Origin: Geminocystis sp. NIES-3708 | Lineage (GTDB): Bacteria > Cyanobacteriota > Cyanobacteriia > Cyanobacteriales > Cyanobacteriaceae | Assembly (NCBI RefSeq): GCF_001548095.1 | Contig: NZ_AP014815.1 | Coordinates: 3,533,656-3,597,655 of the forward strand | Reading direction: 5' to 3' | Length of the DNA: 64,000 bases | Translations under genes and position numbers: made by a program | In this document: in pieces, positions 49,337 through 58,845 of the stretch | Layout: every line of letters begins with the position of its first letter | How positions within the stretch are numbered: position 1 is the first letter of the stretch | The notes under the pieces: generated by a model | Told to the model about the DNA's origin: nothing | The model's database searches: none | Seen by the model: only the letters and a program-made list of their open reading frames with translations

Positions 49337-49912
49337 ATGGCAATATCATTACAAAAAGGGCAAAGAGTCTCCCTAGACAAAATTGCCCCCGGCTTAAATG
49401 CCGCTTTTATCGGATTAGGTTGGGATACGAATGTAACTGATACAGGATATGACTTTGATTTAGACGCTTCTGTATTTTTGTTAAATGCGAAAGAAAAACT
49501 AATATCCGATGAGCATTTTATTTTCTATAATAATCTTACCAGTCCAGATCCTGAAAAATCGGTAAAACATATGGGAGATAACCTGACAGGAGAAGGAGAT
49601 GGAGATGACGAAGTTGTTATTGTCGATTTGCGTAAAGTACCTTCAGATATAAATCGTATTGTCGTAACTGTGACAATTCATGAGGCAGAGAAGAGAGGAC
49701 AAAATTTTGGGCAGGTAAGAAACGCCTTTGTCAGATTAGTAGATGTGGAAACCAAAGATGAGGTTTTACGCTATGACTTAGAGGAAAACTTTTCCATTGA
49801 AACAGCTTTAATCATGACGGAAATTTATCGTAAAGATGGAGAATGGCGTATGAATGCCGTTGGTGCTGGTTATCAAGGAGGTTTACAGGCTTTACTTAAT
49901 CGTTATCAATAA
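49337..49912 (+). CDS. TerD-family stress protein, copy 1
   Basis: A 191-residue TerD/TerE-type calcium-binding beta-sandwich protein. It has the usual start (ISLQKGQRVSLDK), DFDLDASVFLL, and the acidic Ca site in GDNLTGEGDGDDE. The family is linked to tellurite, phage and general stress responses. It is nearly identical to the next gene (about 25 differences in 191 residues), so a recent duplication is likely. No terC or other ter gene lies in the window. Confidence 0.93.
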   Translation: MAISLQKGQRVSLDKIAPGLNAAFIGLGWDTNVTDTGYDFDLDASVFLLNAKEKLISDEHFIFYNNLTSPDPEKSVKHMGDNLTGEGDGDDEVVIVDLRKVPSDINRIVVTVTIHEAEKRGQNFGQVRNAFVRLVDVETKDEVLRYDLEENFSIETALIMTEIYRKDGEWRMNAVGAGYQGGLQALLNRYQ

Positions 49913-49967
49913 TCAAAAATCAGGAATTAGGAATTAAATATCAAATATTAATTATTAATTATTAATT

Positions 49968-50543
49968 ATGACAATATCATTACAAAAAGGACAAAGAGTT
50001 TCATTAGATAAAGTTGCACCCGGATTGACAGCGGCATTTATTGGTTTAGGTTGGGATACAAACGTGACGGATACAGGAGGAGATTTTGATCTTGATGCTT
50101 CTGTATTTTTATTAAACTCCAATGAGAAACTAATTTCTGATAATCATTTTATCTTTTATAACAATCTTACCAGCCCAGATCCTCAAAAATCCGTCAAACA
50201 CATGGGAGATAACTTGACAGGGGAAGGAGAAGGAGATGACGAAGGAATTATTGCTGACTTACGAAAAGTTCCCGCAGATGTTCAGAAGATAGTTATAACT
50301 GTAACTATTCATGAATCAGAAAAAAGAGGACACAATTTTGGACAAGTAAGAAATGCTTTTGTCAGATTAGTAAACGTAGAAACCAAAGAGGAAATTTTAC
50401 GCTATGACTTAGAGGAAAACTTTTCCATTGAAACGGCTTTAATTATGGCAGAAATTTATCGTAAAGATGGAGAATGGCGGATGAATGCTGTTGGTGCTGG
50501 TTATCAAGGGGGTTTACAATCACTACTTAATCGTTATCAATAG
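49968..50543 (+). CDS. TerD-family stress protein, copy 2
   Basis: A 191-residue near-copy of the gene 55 bp upstream, with the same Ca-binding motifs (DFDLDAS, GDNLTGEGEGDDE). Differences are mostly conservative. The DNA is also very similar, especially in the last 150 bp, consistent with duplication or gene conversion. The spacer contains simple TTAATTA repeats. TerD proteins often occur as several copies that may form mixed assemblies. Confidence 0.93.
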   Translation: MTISLQKGQRVSLDKVAPGLTAAFIGLGWDTNVTDTGGDFDLDASVFLLNSNEKLISDNHFIFYNNLTSPDPQKSVKHMGDNLTGEGEGDDEGIIADLRKVPADVQKIVITVTIHESEKRGHNFGQVRNAFVRLVNVETKEEILRYDLEENFSIETALIMAEIYRKDGEWRMNAVGAGYQGGLQSLLNRYQ

Positions 50544-50695
50544 ACTTTTTTTAGAAGTCAGACAACAGGCAATCAGAAGAATAATTTATGATTTATAAGC
50601 AAAAATTGACTTTAAATCTCTTTTTCAGAAATATTTAATAATTAATTAATGAGTAATAAGTAAGACTCAATAATATAAACTATCAACTAATTATT

Positions 50696-51289
50696 ATGGC
50701 TATTAATTTACAAAAAGGTCAAAAAATTTCTCTCAAAAAAGAAGCTCCAAAATTACAACAATTAATGTGTGGTTTAGGTTGGGATGTGGCAAAAAAAAGT
50801 GGTTTATTAGGAGGTTTATTTCAATCTGATTTTGATTTAGATGCTTCAGTTTTATGCTTAGATTCGAGAGGTAAACTTAAGTCGAATAGTGATATAGTTT
50901 ATTTTGGTAACTTACGTCATAATTCTTCAGCTATTAATCATTTAGGAGATAATTTAACAGGTTCTGGTGACGGTGATGATGAAGAAATTAATGTCAATTT
51001 ACCTTTAATTCCTAGTAATATTAGTAAGCTCGTTTTTGTGGTGAATATTTATGAAGCCACTACCAGAAAGCAAGATTTTGGACAAGTTGAAAATGCTTTT
51101 GTTCGTTTAGTAAATATTGCTAATAATCAAGAAATCGTCCGTTATACTCTTTCTAAAAATGGTTATCAAGGAAAAACAGGAATGATTATGGCAGAGTTAA
51201 CCCGTGTTGATGATGACTGGGAAATGACAGCTAAAGGTGATGGTATTATTGCTAAAAGTTTGGGGGATATTGCTAAACTTTATAGTTAG
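50696..51289 (+). CDS. TerD-family stress protein, diverged copy 3
   Basis: A 197-residue TerD-domain protein, clearly more distant from the two upstream copies. It has the start INLQKGQKISLKK, a short insert (SGLLGGLFQS) before DFDLDAS, and the Ca motif GDNLTGSGDGDDE. The insert and C-terminus (MTAKGDGIIAKSLGDIAKLY) resemble TerX/TerZ-like members. It is 152 bp after copy 2 on the same strand. A stem (TTTTAAGT/ACTTAAAA, 51291-51323) just after the stop lacks a T run. Confidence 0.9.
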   Translation: MAINLQKGQKISLKKEAPKLQQLMCGLGWDVAKKSGLLGGLFQSDFDLDASVLCLDSRGKLKSNSDIVYFGNLRHNSSAINHLGDNLTGSGDGDDEEINVNLPLIPSNISKLVFVVNIYEATTRKQDFGQVENAFVRLVNIANNQEIVRYTLSKNGYQGKTGMIMAELTRVDDDWEMTAKGDGIIAKSLGDIAKLYS

Positions 51290-51379
51290 TTTTTAAGTTA
51301 CTGAAAAGGTGGTTCACTTAAAATATTATAATGAAAAAATTGATCATAATATTAATTGTTAATTGTTAATTTTTAATTT

Positions 51380-52129
51380 TTAACTTTCAAATAAACTGGC
51401 TTTTTCAGCAACAGCTTTTTGTAAGAATTTTTGATAAATTAATTCTCTAAAAGTTTGTAAATCCTGACTCCAAGTACCAATTATTTGTGTTATTTTATTT
51501 AAGCGATTTTCTCCTACTAAATTGCTTAGATTATAATTAAAATTACCAGCAAATAAAACGGCAGAAATACTTATATCATTAGATTGTTGTAACTTTGCAG
51601 GATTAATATTTAATGCTAATTGACGATCATTTAATTCGTAAAAAAGATTTAAAGATGCTTGAGGAGTAACATTCTCAAAATCACGCCATAATCCTTTATT
51701 TAATAAGGTATCATTAATAAAATTTTTACCGCCTTCTTCATCTTGAGAAAATGGGACAATAATTTTAGGGCTAATACTTACACCTTGATATTCAGCATTA
51801 GACATCTTATCAACATATTTTTTAGCGATATTAGCAAATTGAAGATCTTTAACTTCTTTTGCACCTAATCCTTCAATAAAACTAACGCTATTAGGTTGGG
51901 CAATAATATTCACACCATTTTTAAAACTAACTTGTGATCCTCTTTGATTAGTAATCGGTTGTTTAGCTAATTCCCAATCACTAGGCACGATACCACTCAT
52001 ATTCAGAAAATCATAACTTAAAAGCGTTGGATTTAAGTTTTTGATAACAAAAGAAATAGTTAATTCTTCTATATCTGTTAAAGGAGGATTTTGTTGAGAT
52101 TGATCAGAAAATTGTGATGCGGAAGTCAT
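51380..52129 (-). CDS. Conserved cyanobacterial protein of unknown function
   Basis: 249 residues, soluble, no signal or membrane segment. A Ser/Gln-rich N-terminus (1-18) leads to a domain with ELTISFVIKNLNPTLLSYDF, SGIVPSDWELAK and FKNGVNIIAQPNSVSFIEGL. The C-terminal part has IIGTWSQDLQTFRELIYQKF. I recognise no motif of known function. The gene is convergent with the TerD cluster and is not in an obvious operon. Confidence 0.78.
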   Translation of the reverse strand: MTSASQFSDQSQQNPPLTDIEELTISFVIKNLNPTLLSYDFLNMSGIVPSDWELAKQPITNQRGSQVSFKNGVNIIAQPNSVSFIEGLGAKEVKDLQFANIAKKYVDKMSNAEYQGVSISPKIIVPFSQDEEGGKNFINDTLLNKGLWRDFENVTPQASLNLFYELNDRQLALNINPAKLQQSNDISISAVLFAGNFNYNLSNLVGENRLNKITQIIGTWSQDLQTFRELIYQKFLQKAVAEKASLFES

Positions 52130-52481
52130 TACTGATTTTACACTATTTGATGGTTAATAATACAATTAGATTAGCTTAATTTTTTACTATAAGCAACTGT
52201 TTGAATAATTAGAGCAAGAATAGAAGTTATCCAGAATAATTATTTTGATCACGTTTAAACACTATCAATGGTGTAGGTATAGCATGAAGGTTGTCATTGT
52301 TTCCCTTTCATTACAGTCATAATGTTATGAAGTTGAAGAGGTGAGGGTTAAACAAATTCACCCCGAATTTTAAAAGCATCTCAGTGGCAAAAAGGTTAGA
52401 AGATGAAGGGAGAGTATTTCTACAATTGATTTCGACTAGCTATTAATTAGCTAAAACCAATTTAACTTGCATTTTTGAAAA
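52130..52481. other. Intergenic region with unexplained, less A+T-rich stretch
   Basis: 352 bp. The part about 52255-52440 is less A+T-rich than other gaps here. It has a small stem (GGTGA at 52340-52344 with TCACC at 52358-52362, next to a TTCACCCC like the GGGTGAATG repeat) and a CATTA/TAATG palindrome near 52310. No open frame fits. It may hold a decayed repeat or an RNA; I cannot name one. Confidence 0.4.
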
Positions 52482-52574
52482 TTAGTAATAATCAAAGAAA
52501 CTCTTACTCATTAACCATCTCTCACCTTCATCAGTAAACCCAGATACATCTGAACTTACTCCCCCCACAAACAT
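52482..52574 (-). CDS. Possible 30-residue protein overlapping the CSP41-like stop
   Basis: The ATG (52574-52572) overlaps the TAA of the CSP41-like gene by one base (TAATG), an arrangement typical of translational coupling. The 30 residues (start MFVGGVSSDVSG, end SKSFFDYY) have balanced composition, unlike random frames here. I know no homologue, and a chance frame is possible. Confidence 0.3.
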   Translation of the reverse strand: MFVGGVSSDVSGFTDEGERWLMSKSFFDYY

Positions 52575-53509
52575 TAAATCTGATTTAAGATTTCTTGATC
52601 TAAACTAAAATCTATTTCGATTTTATCTCTTCCCGATGGTAAATAATCATTTTCAAAAGACTCTTTTAAACCTGATACTAAGTCATATTTAGGTTGCCAA
52701 TTTAATTCTTTTTGAGCTTTAGAAATATCAGTAAAAAAATGTTGCATTCTAATAGGAAATGCTTTTCTTTTTCCTAAATTAAACTGATTAGGATCATAAT
52801 ATTTTATCTCTATTTCTTCTTGTTGTTTGCCTATGGCTTGGGCACAAGCTAAAGCTAATCCTTTAAAGGTAACATAGCGATCTCCCGAAATATTATAAAT
52901 TTGTCCAATGGCATTAGAATTACCTAAAACTTTACTCATGGCAATAGCTAAATCTTCCACATGACCAAATTGAGTAAAATGTAAACCATTAGAAGGTATT
53001 AAAATCGGTAAATCTCGCACTAATCGATCAAAAAACCATGCTTCTAAATCATTATAATTGCCCGAACCATAAATATAAACAGGGCGAATAGAAGTAAATG
53101 GAATACCTTGATTTTTCAAAAATTGTTCTGTTTCATATTTACCTTTATGGCGACTTTGTAAATCAACAGCATCATCCTCTCTATGGGGCATTTGTTCTGA
53201 TGGCAAATAAACTCCTGCTGAACTAACATAAATAAACTGAGAAATTTTATCTTGGAATAGTTCCACTAAAGGTTTCGTATCACTTAATTCTCGTCCGTTG
53301 TTATCGAAAATTGCATCAAATTTTTGTCCTTTTAATTTTTCCTGTAATTGGGTTATATCTTTGCGATCGCAATGTATCTGACTAACACCATTTACGGGAC
53401 AAGGCTTATTGCCACGATTAAACAAAACTACTTCGTGACCTTGATCTACTAAAATTTTAGTTAGAGAAACACCGATAAAACGAGTTCCTCCCATGATAAG
53501 AATACGCAT
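52574..53509 (-). CDS. NAD-dependent epimerase/dehydratase-like protein, CSP41 type
   Basis: A 311-residue short-chain dehydrogenase-type (extended SDR) protein. The Rossmann motif is MGGTRFIGVSLTKIL, VLFNRGN follows, and YVSSAGVYLPS is the region of the catalytic Ser. The substrate part has RPVYIYGSGNYNDLEAWFFDR, where the YxxxK pair is not kept in the normal form. This matches the cyanobacterial relatives of plastid CSP41, RNA-binding proteins derived from epimerases. Enzyme activity is therefore doubtful. It ends in an overlap with a tiny open frame. Confidence 0.87.
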   Translation of the reverse strand: MRILIMGGTRFIGVSLTKILVDQGHEVVLFNRGNKPCPVNGVSQIHCDRKDITQLQEKLKGQKFDAIFDNNGRELSDTKPLVELFQDKISQFIYVSSAGVYLPSEQMPHREDDAVDLQSRHKGKYETEQFLKNQGIPFTSIRPVYIYGSGNYNDLEAWFFDRLVRDLPILIPSNGLHFTQFGHVEDLAIAMSKVLGNSNAIGQIYNISGDRYVTFKGLALACAQAIGKQQEEIEIKYYDPNQFNLGKRKAFPIRMQHFFTDISKAQKELNWQPKYDLVSGLKESFENDYLPSGRDKIEIDFSLDQEILNQI

Positions 53510-53544
53510 AAATTGATTATTAAATAAAATCTTTTCTTAATTAA

Positions 53545-53573
53545 CTATCAATTATCTATTGTCAACTGTCAAC
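53545..53573. repeat. GTTGACA-type simple repeat
   Basis: A cluster of TATCAATTATC / TATTGTCAACTGTCAAC units between the CSP41-like gene and the mlaE stop. Its complement matches the GTTGACAATTGACA cluster at 62528-62574. Confidence 0.6.
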
Positions 53574-53580
53574 TTACTCA

Positions 53581-54345
53581 TTACTCTATCACTGCACTTC
53601 CTGTACCTTGAAACATTAACCAAGAAAGAAAAAAATTAGTTATGAAAATAGAAATTAGAGAAATAACCACCGCTTCAGTAGTCGATCGCCCTACACCCTT
53701 AGCACCACCGCTGGTAGTTAAACCCCAATTACAGCCGATAATAGCAATCAAAGCACCAAAAATCAATGATTTTATCAAACAAACCACAATATCCCATGTT
53801 TTGAGAAAATTTCGCACAGAATCGAGAAAAATTGAGCTAGAAATATCATAAAGAAGATCAGAAATAATTAATCCTGCTGTCATACCCACCAATAAAGAAA
53901 GAATACTCAAAACTGGTAACATTAAAGAACAAGCAATGACTCTCGGAGTCACTAAATAATCAATCGGATCAGTTTTTAAAATATATAAAGCATCAATTTG
54001 TTCTGTTACTTTCATGGTACCAATTTCTGCCGCAAAAGCACTTCCAACCCTTCCAGCTAAAACTACCGCGGTCAAAACTGGTGCTAATTCACGAGTTAAA
54101 GCCAGTGCTAATACACCACCAACGGCACTGGTTGCCCCAAAATAGATAAATTCTCTAGCCACTTGAATAGTAAATACCATACCCACTGATGCCGCAGTAA
54201 TTAAAGCAATAGGTACGGACGCAGGACCGATAAAAGCCATTTGATCTAAAGTATTACTACGATAGATTTTTGTTTGTAATATATGAACCAAAATTTGTCC
54301 TGTCAAAAATATTCCTGATAATAAGCGTTCAAATACTTTATTCAC
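53581..54345 (-). CDS. mlaE: MlaE-family ABC transporter permease
   Basis: The 254-residue permease of a phospholipid/MCE-type ABC importer in the inner membrane. The family runs FLTGQILVHIL, NTLDQMAFIGPASVPIALI, VGMVFTIQVAREF and, at the end, GLTTSGGAKGVGRSTTEAVV are clear, with about five membrane segments. The frame opens at a TTG (54375). I chose GTG 54345 because GGAAG lies nine bases upstream and the family starts there. It follows pilJ by 141 bp on the same strand. From memory, Synechocystis has the same order (slr1044-slr1045). The ATPase and MCE subunits are elsewhere. Confidence 0.92.
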   Translation of the reverse strand: MNKVFERLLSGIFLTGQILVHILQTKIYRSNTLDQMAFIGPASVPIALITAASVGMVFTIQVAREFIYFGATSAVGGVLALALTRELAPVLTAVVLAGRVGSAFAAEIGTMKVTEQIDALYILKTDPIDYLVTPRVIACSLMLPVLSILSLLVGMTAGLIISDLLYDISSSIFLDSVRNFLKTWDIVVCLIKSLIFGALIAIIGCNWGLTTSGGAKGVGRSTTEAVVISLISIFITNFFLSWLMFQGTGSAVIE

Positions 54346-54486
54346 ATCATTAGACTTCCAGCAGAAGTGAGGCAATGAGCAAGGATATACAAATTATAAG
54401 AGTTGATCATTTTTGATTTTATAATTATTTTATTTTTTATTTTGTAATGGGTCATTAATTCCAATTTCCTCATTTCTCATTACTAA

Positions 54487-57246
54487 TTATTTTCCTTCTA
54501 CTTTAAAACGTTCCACAGAAGAAATTAAATCCTTCGCAATACCCACAAGATTTTGGAGCGACCCAGCAACACGCTGTGATTCTTGAGAAGTTGCCTGAGC
54601 AGTTAATTCTACCGCTTGCATTACTTTTGCCACTCCCCTTGAATTTTCTCGTTGTTCATCGGTGTCAGCAGTAATTGATCTTACTAGAGCATCAATACGG
54701 TTAGATACTTGAATAATATCTTCTAAAGCTCGTTTTGCCTGTTCAGAACGATCAGTTACATCTCTTACCTGTTGGATACCTTCTTCCATCGCCGTCATTA
54801 CCGAACCTGTTTCCGTTTGAATTTGTAATACGATTTGTTCAATTTCTTGCAAAGATTTAGCAGAACGATCAGCTAACTGCCGCACTTCTTCCGCAACAAT
54901 AGCAAATCCTCTACCAGCTTCTCCCGCCCGTGCCGCCTGAATCGAAGCATTTAATGCTAGAAGGTTAGTACGAGAAGAAATTTGAGAAATAACAGCGACA
55001 ATGGTCGAAATTTGTTGAGATGCTTCCGCTAATCTTTTAACTTTTCTGGTGGTTTCTGATACTGTTTCCCTAATTTGTAAAATACCTGCCACAGTTCTTT
55101 CTACCGCATCACCACCTTTAAGAGCTGTAACACTAGAAGATCTAGCAACTTCTTCCGCTTCTCTAGCGTTTTCTGCTACCCTTTGGATTGAGTCCGTCAT
55201 CATTTGGACGGAATTGAGAGTTACGGCTAGTTCTTCAGCCATTCTTAAAGCGTCACTGGATTGATTTCGGGCGAATACCTCACTATCTGTACTAGCTTTA
55301 TTTACTTGTACGGCAGCCTGTTTTACCTGCTTAACAATTTTTCTTAAGTTAGTAATGGTTAGGTTAAAAGCATCCGCTACCGCACCTAATACGTCTGCGG
55401 TGACTTCTGCTTGTACCGTTAAATCTCCTCTAGCAGCTCCCTCCACGTCATCAAGAAGGCGGATAACTTGGCGTTGTAAATCTTCTCTTGCTCTTTCTGT
55501 TTCTTCCGCACGTTTTCGAGCTTCGGTGGTAGTGGTATTGATCATTTTCGCCATTTGGTTAAACCCTGCGGCTAGAGTACCAAATTCATCTTGAGAGTAA
55601 ACTGTGGCTTTTACTTCATAATTACCTTGATAAACCGACTCAAATTGATTTTGAAGGTCATTAGTATAACGTTTGATATGATTGCTCATCAAATAACCCA
55701 TTGCCACCGTTGAACCTCCACTGGCAATTCCTGCCAATAAACTTAAGAAAAATCTACTGCCAAAAGGATAGCTAACAGATTGTTTTGATGTGGGTTTTGC
55801 CGTTTCTTTTTTCGGCTGTGTGGTTGACGATGGTTTCTGATTTTCTTTCTTTTGTGCACTCGTGACTGTATTTTTAATTTCTGCAGTTTGAGGCGTAATG
55901 GTTGCAGGTAACATACTTACGAAAAACACTACCAAAAAAGTTACTAAACCCGTCACGCCACCGTGAACTAATTGTTTAGAAAATAAAGGTACATCAAAAT
56001 ATTGGGCAAGATTTCCTTGGGGAATTTCTACTTCTGGGGTAACATTTACAGACAAAGGAGTACTGGATATATCTGTCAAAGAAGAAGAAACACTTATTTC
56101 GTCATCTTCTATATCAAGATTTATGCGATCAGTATCAAAGCTAAAACTACCCGTGATTTCATTTTCAAAATCATCATCAAAAACACTATCATTATTATCA
56201 ATAATATTATTAAAACTTTTATCAGCCCGTTGCTCTTTAGTAAAAATACTAGAAACAGGTAACTCATCAGCACCAATATCAGGAATATCGTCCAATTCAT
56301 CAGGAGCAAAAAAGAAATTATCTTCTCCGTCTGGCACTAAAGGATCATCTTCATCAATTTCAGTATTAAAAGAAGTAGATTTTTTCGCAGAAGTTAAAGG
56401 CTCTAATTCAGAACTATAATCGCCGAAATCTTCATCAAAATTACCTAATAATTCTGAACCTCCAGTTAACATTTTTTCTAAATCACTTAACTCAGGTTCA
56501 TCAGAAGAAACTACAAAAGTAGGAGTACCAGTTTCTTGTAAATCATTGGCATCAAAATCATTTTCATCATTCCCAAAACCATCAAAATCAGACTCGTCAA
56601 TATCCATCTCCAATAAATTATCCGCCAAAGGCTCAAATTCTGAATTTTGATTGTCATTCTTGGAAAAATCAATAACTACATTCGCCGCCGTATCATCATC
56701 ATCATCGTCATCAAAGGGATTAAAACTATCATTGTCTGAAGGAGAAGAAGATTTTGCTTTCGGAGGAGGAGAGGAAAAATCTCTATTTAAAGGTGCATTT
56801 TGTTGTAAGGTTGGATCTTCAATTTCTTCTTCTTCTAAATCTTCAACATCCCAGTCAATACTATCAAATTGAATGCTACTAGTCCAATTATCATTCGGCT
56901 CGTCATCATCAATTTCCTCAATATCATCTTCAAAATCAGGAGTTTCTACTTCGTCAGGATAAAAATTATCTAATTCTTCTTCTTGTATTTGCGTTAATCC
57001 TTGATGAGCTAGGCTAACTAAATCTTGATGATCTGTTAAACTCAATACTTCTTCATAAGTTGCTTTTGCAATTTCATATTTTTGTTGACGTAAATGAATA
57101 TGACCCTTAAGTAATAAAACACTAGGATCATGAGGATAATCTTCGATAATTGAGTCTGTAATATTATTAGCAGTCTCTAAATCACCTTCCAGATAAGCTG
57201 TTTGAGCTTGTCCATATCTTTGTTGATAATCAGTTTCCGATACCAT
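54487..57246 (-). CDS. pilJ: Methyl-accepting chemotaxis protein PilJ-like
   Basis: 919 residues. The N-terminus (about 8-80) has two TPR-like repeats ([27 protein letters not shown]). A very acidic, low-complexity stretch (about 95-410) with Asp runs follows. Two membrane segments are at about 428-448 and 497-519, with only about 50 residues between them. Two HAMP-like regions (about 520-640) lead to the MCP signalling domain, whose hairpin [18 protein letters not shown] is perfect. It signals to a CheA-type kinase (absent here) to control type IV pilus motility. It is the last gene of pilH-pilI-pilJ and 72 bp after pilI. Confidence 0.92.
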   Translation of the reverse strand: MVSETDYQQRYGQAQTAYLEGDLETANNITDSIIEDYPHDPSVLLLKGHIHLRQQKYEIAKATYEEVLSLTDHQDLVSLAHQGLTQIQEEELDNFYPDEVETPDFEDDIEEIDDDEPNDNWTSSIQFDSIDWDVEDLEEEEIEDPTLQQNAPLNRDFSSPPPKAKSSSPSDNDSFNPFDDDDDDDTAANVVIDFSKNDNQNSEFEPLADNLLEMDIDESDFDGFGNDENDFDANDLQETGTPTFVVSSDEPELSDLEKMLTGGSELLGNFDEDFGDYSSELEPLTSAKKSTSFNTEIDEDDPLVPDGEDNFFFAPDELDDIPDIGADELPVSSIFTKEQRADKSFNNIIDNNDSVFDDDFENEITGSFSFDTDRINLDIEDDEISVSSSLTDISSTPLSVNVTPEVEIPQGNLAQYFDVPLFSKQLVHGGVTGLVTFLVVFFVSMLPATITPQTAEIKNTVTSAQKKENQKPSSTTQPKKETAKPTSKQSVSYPFGSRFFLSLLAGIASGGSTVAMGYLMSNHIKRYTNDLQNQFESVYQGNYEVKATVYSQDEFGTLAAGFNQMAKMINTTTTEARKRAEETERAREDLQRQVIRLLDDVEGAARGDLTVQAEVTADVLGAVADAFNLTITNLRKIVKQVKQAAVQVNKASTDSEVFARNQSSDALRMAEELAVTLNSVQMMTDSIQRVAENAREAEEVARSSSVTALKGGDAVERTVAGILQIRETVSETTRKVKRLAEASQQISTIVAVISQISSRTNLLALNASIQAARAGEAGRGFAIVAEEVRQLADRSAKSLQEIEQIVLQIQTETGSVMTAMEEGIQQVRDVTDRSEQAKRALEDIIQVSNRIDALVRSITADTDEQRENSRGVAKVMQAVELTAQATSQESQRVAGSLQNLVGIAKDLISSVERFKVEGK

Positions 57247-57317
57247 TGTGCCTTCTCCGTCAATTGCTAAGTTCGTTATTTAATCTTGGTGACTGATATA
57301 ATAAATATGCTTTCTGT

Positions 57318-57857
57318 TTATGCTACCCAACGAGCAGAGCGAAGAATAGCTATTTGATCTAAAAGTCGAACATAGTTATTTCGCTCATCTAACCATTCTC
57401 CTTGAATATAAGGTGAGATATGATCCGGAACATTTTGAGTGATTTGCAAAGTATCCACGTCTAACCACTGCATTGCACCTAATCTATCTACTGCTAACCC
57501 TAAAATGGTTTCTTGTTCTTCAATAGCAATAACGGGAATTTCGCTCCTGTCTGTATTTAACATATTAGGATAACCCAAAAACTGTCCTAAGTCAGCTACC
57601 CAAATAATTTCTCCCCGAAGATTAATCGTACCTAATAGTAATGGTGAAGCATTGGGAATAGGAGTAATTCTTTCTGGCTCTTGTTGAATTACCTCTCGAA
57701 TACCAGCCGCCGGAAGTGCAAATTTATCTCCTGATGGCAAAGTAAAACGAAGATGTAGTTCACCATCGGGAATTTGTACTCCTTCTACATCTTGTTCTAT
57801 ACCAAGAGACACTTGAGAATTATTAATTAATTCTGGATAGTTTTGATTATCAGCCAT
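57318..57857 (-). CDS. pilI: CheW-like adaptor PilI
   Basis: A 179-residue CheW-domain protein (about 30-170). GDKFALPAAGIREVIQ, PLLLGTINLRGEIIWVADLG and GLAVDRLGAMQWLDVD follow the usual CheW strands. It couples the PilJ receptor to the CheA-type kinase PilL in the pilus motility pathway. A 30-residue N-terminal extension has no known role. It lies between pilH and pilJ; the three-gene order matches the Synechocystis pil cluster. Confidence 0.92.
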   Translation of the reverse strand: MADNQNYPELINNSQVSLGIEQDVEGVQIPDGELHLRFTLPSGDKFALPAAGIREVIQQEPERITPIPNASPLLLGTINLRGEIIWVADLGQFLGYPNMLNTDRSEIPVIAIEEQETILGLAVDRLGAMQWLDVDTLQITQNVPDHISPYIQGEWLDERNNYVRLLDQIAILRSARWVA

Positions 57858-58176
57858 TTTTTTACTAAGTATTAAATTTTTCTCAATATCATTACAATAT
57901 GTTATTTAGCATTGGAGTGAATCTTTCAGATCCTAGACACAGAATAGATAATTGGGCATTTGGGAAAAAAATAATTTGATTCAAGGTTTAAAGGATTATA
58001 GATAATGAAAATTATTTGCCTATAATTATCAAATTTAGATAGTTAAGTGAATAAATTACATATTTTTAGTCTATATTTTATTTTACTGTTTGAATTAATT
58101 AATTATTTGTTCAATTATTTTGAGCTCCTACTCTTGATTGATCTTGAAACTTGAGGTAAACACTAAATTAACACTA
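57858..58176. other. Gap between pilH and pilI
   Basis: 319 bp, A+T-rich. A 26-codon plus-strand frame starts near 57899 without a good ribosome site, and I do not call it. No hairpin with a T run and no known RNA seen. Its length leaves room for a separate pilI promoter. Confidence 0.45.
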
Positions 58177-58542
58177 CTATCCTTTGAGTAATTGTCTAAT
58201 AGTGGCAATAAGTTCTTTTGGTTGAAATGGTTTTGCTATATAAGCATCTGCTCCTTGTTTCATACCCCAATAGCGATCAAAATCTTCTCCTTTAGACGAG
58301 CAAATCAAAACAGGTACATTCTTCGTATTAGGATTTGATTTAATATTTCGACAAACTTCATAACCATTCATTTTTGGCATGACTATATCTAACACCACAA
58401 GATCAGGACTAATCGTTGGTAATATTTCTAAGGCTTCTACTCCATCAACTGCTATTTCAACCTTTAACCCTTGTTTTATCAATAATTCACTAATCATTTT
58501 TCTTGTCGATAAACTATCTTCGACAAGCAACACTGTACTCAT
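58177..58542 (-). CDS. pilH: CheY-like response regulator PilH
   Basis: A 121-residue lone receiver with the acidic pair E8-D9, phospho-acceptor D52 (LVVLDIVMPK), the T/S switch residue, and K104 (IAKPFQPKELI). There is no output domain. By order (receiver, CheW, MCP) it corresponds to PilH of the type IV pilus system. A PilG/PatA-type partner, often upstream, is not found in this window. Confidence 0.9.
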   Translation of the reverse strand: MSTVLLVEDSLSTRKMISELLIKQGLKVEIAVDGVEALEILPTISPDLVVLDIVMPKMNGYEVCRNIKSNPNTKNVPVLICSSKGEDFDRYWGMKQGADAYIAKPFQPKELIATIRQLLKG

Positions 58543-58845
58543 AATTATTACTACGTTTCTGCTATTATCATAATTGTATATCTTGATCGACCATTAAGAA
58601 TGAACAGTGAACAAGGAAAAGGTTTTTTATCTTTTTTCCCCACAAAGCGAGAGGAGCTTTTTTTAATAATTAATTTATTATACAAATAGACTAAACTTGC
58701 TTGAAAATCTAGTTTTTAGCGATCGCATAGTGCTATTTCATAAAGGCGATGAAAAGAGAATGAAAAAATTATAAAATTTTGAGGGGTGAATGCTATTCAC
58801 CCAAGTAATGAGAAATCAATTACTATTTCCTAATCTAATTAAAAA
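58543..58845. other. Gap upstream of pilH and downstream of murA
   Basis: 303 bp with a HIP1 site (58719-58726) and a palindromic repeat (58784-58802). No gene or known RNA is visible. Confidence 0.5.
58784..58802. repeat. Palindrome GGGTGAAT-GCT-ATTCACCC
   Basis: Eight-base arms around three bases, about 45 bp past the murA stop. Same family as 20059-20077. Its place after a stop suggests it could fold at the 3' end of the murA message. Confidence 0.72.

Noticed and set aside
56002-56419. Overlapping frames opposite the acidic linker of pilJ
   Set aside because: Arise from Asp/Glu-rich codons read on the other strand as Ser/Ile-rich; no independent support.
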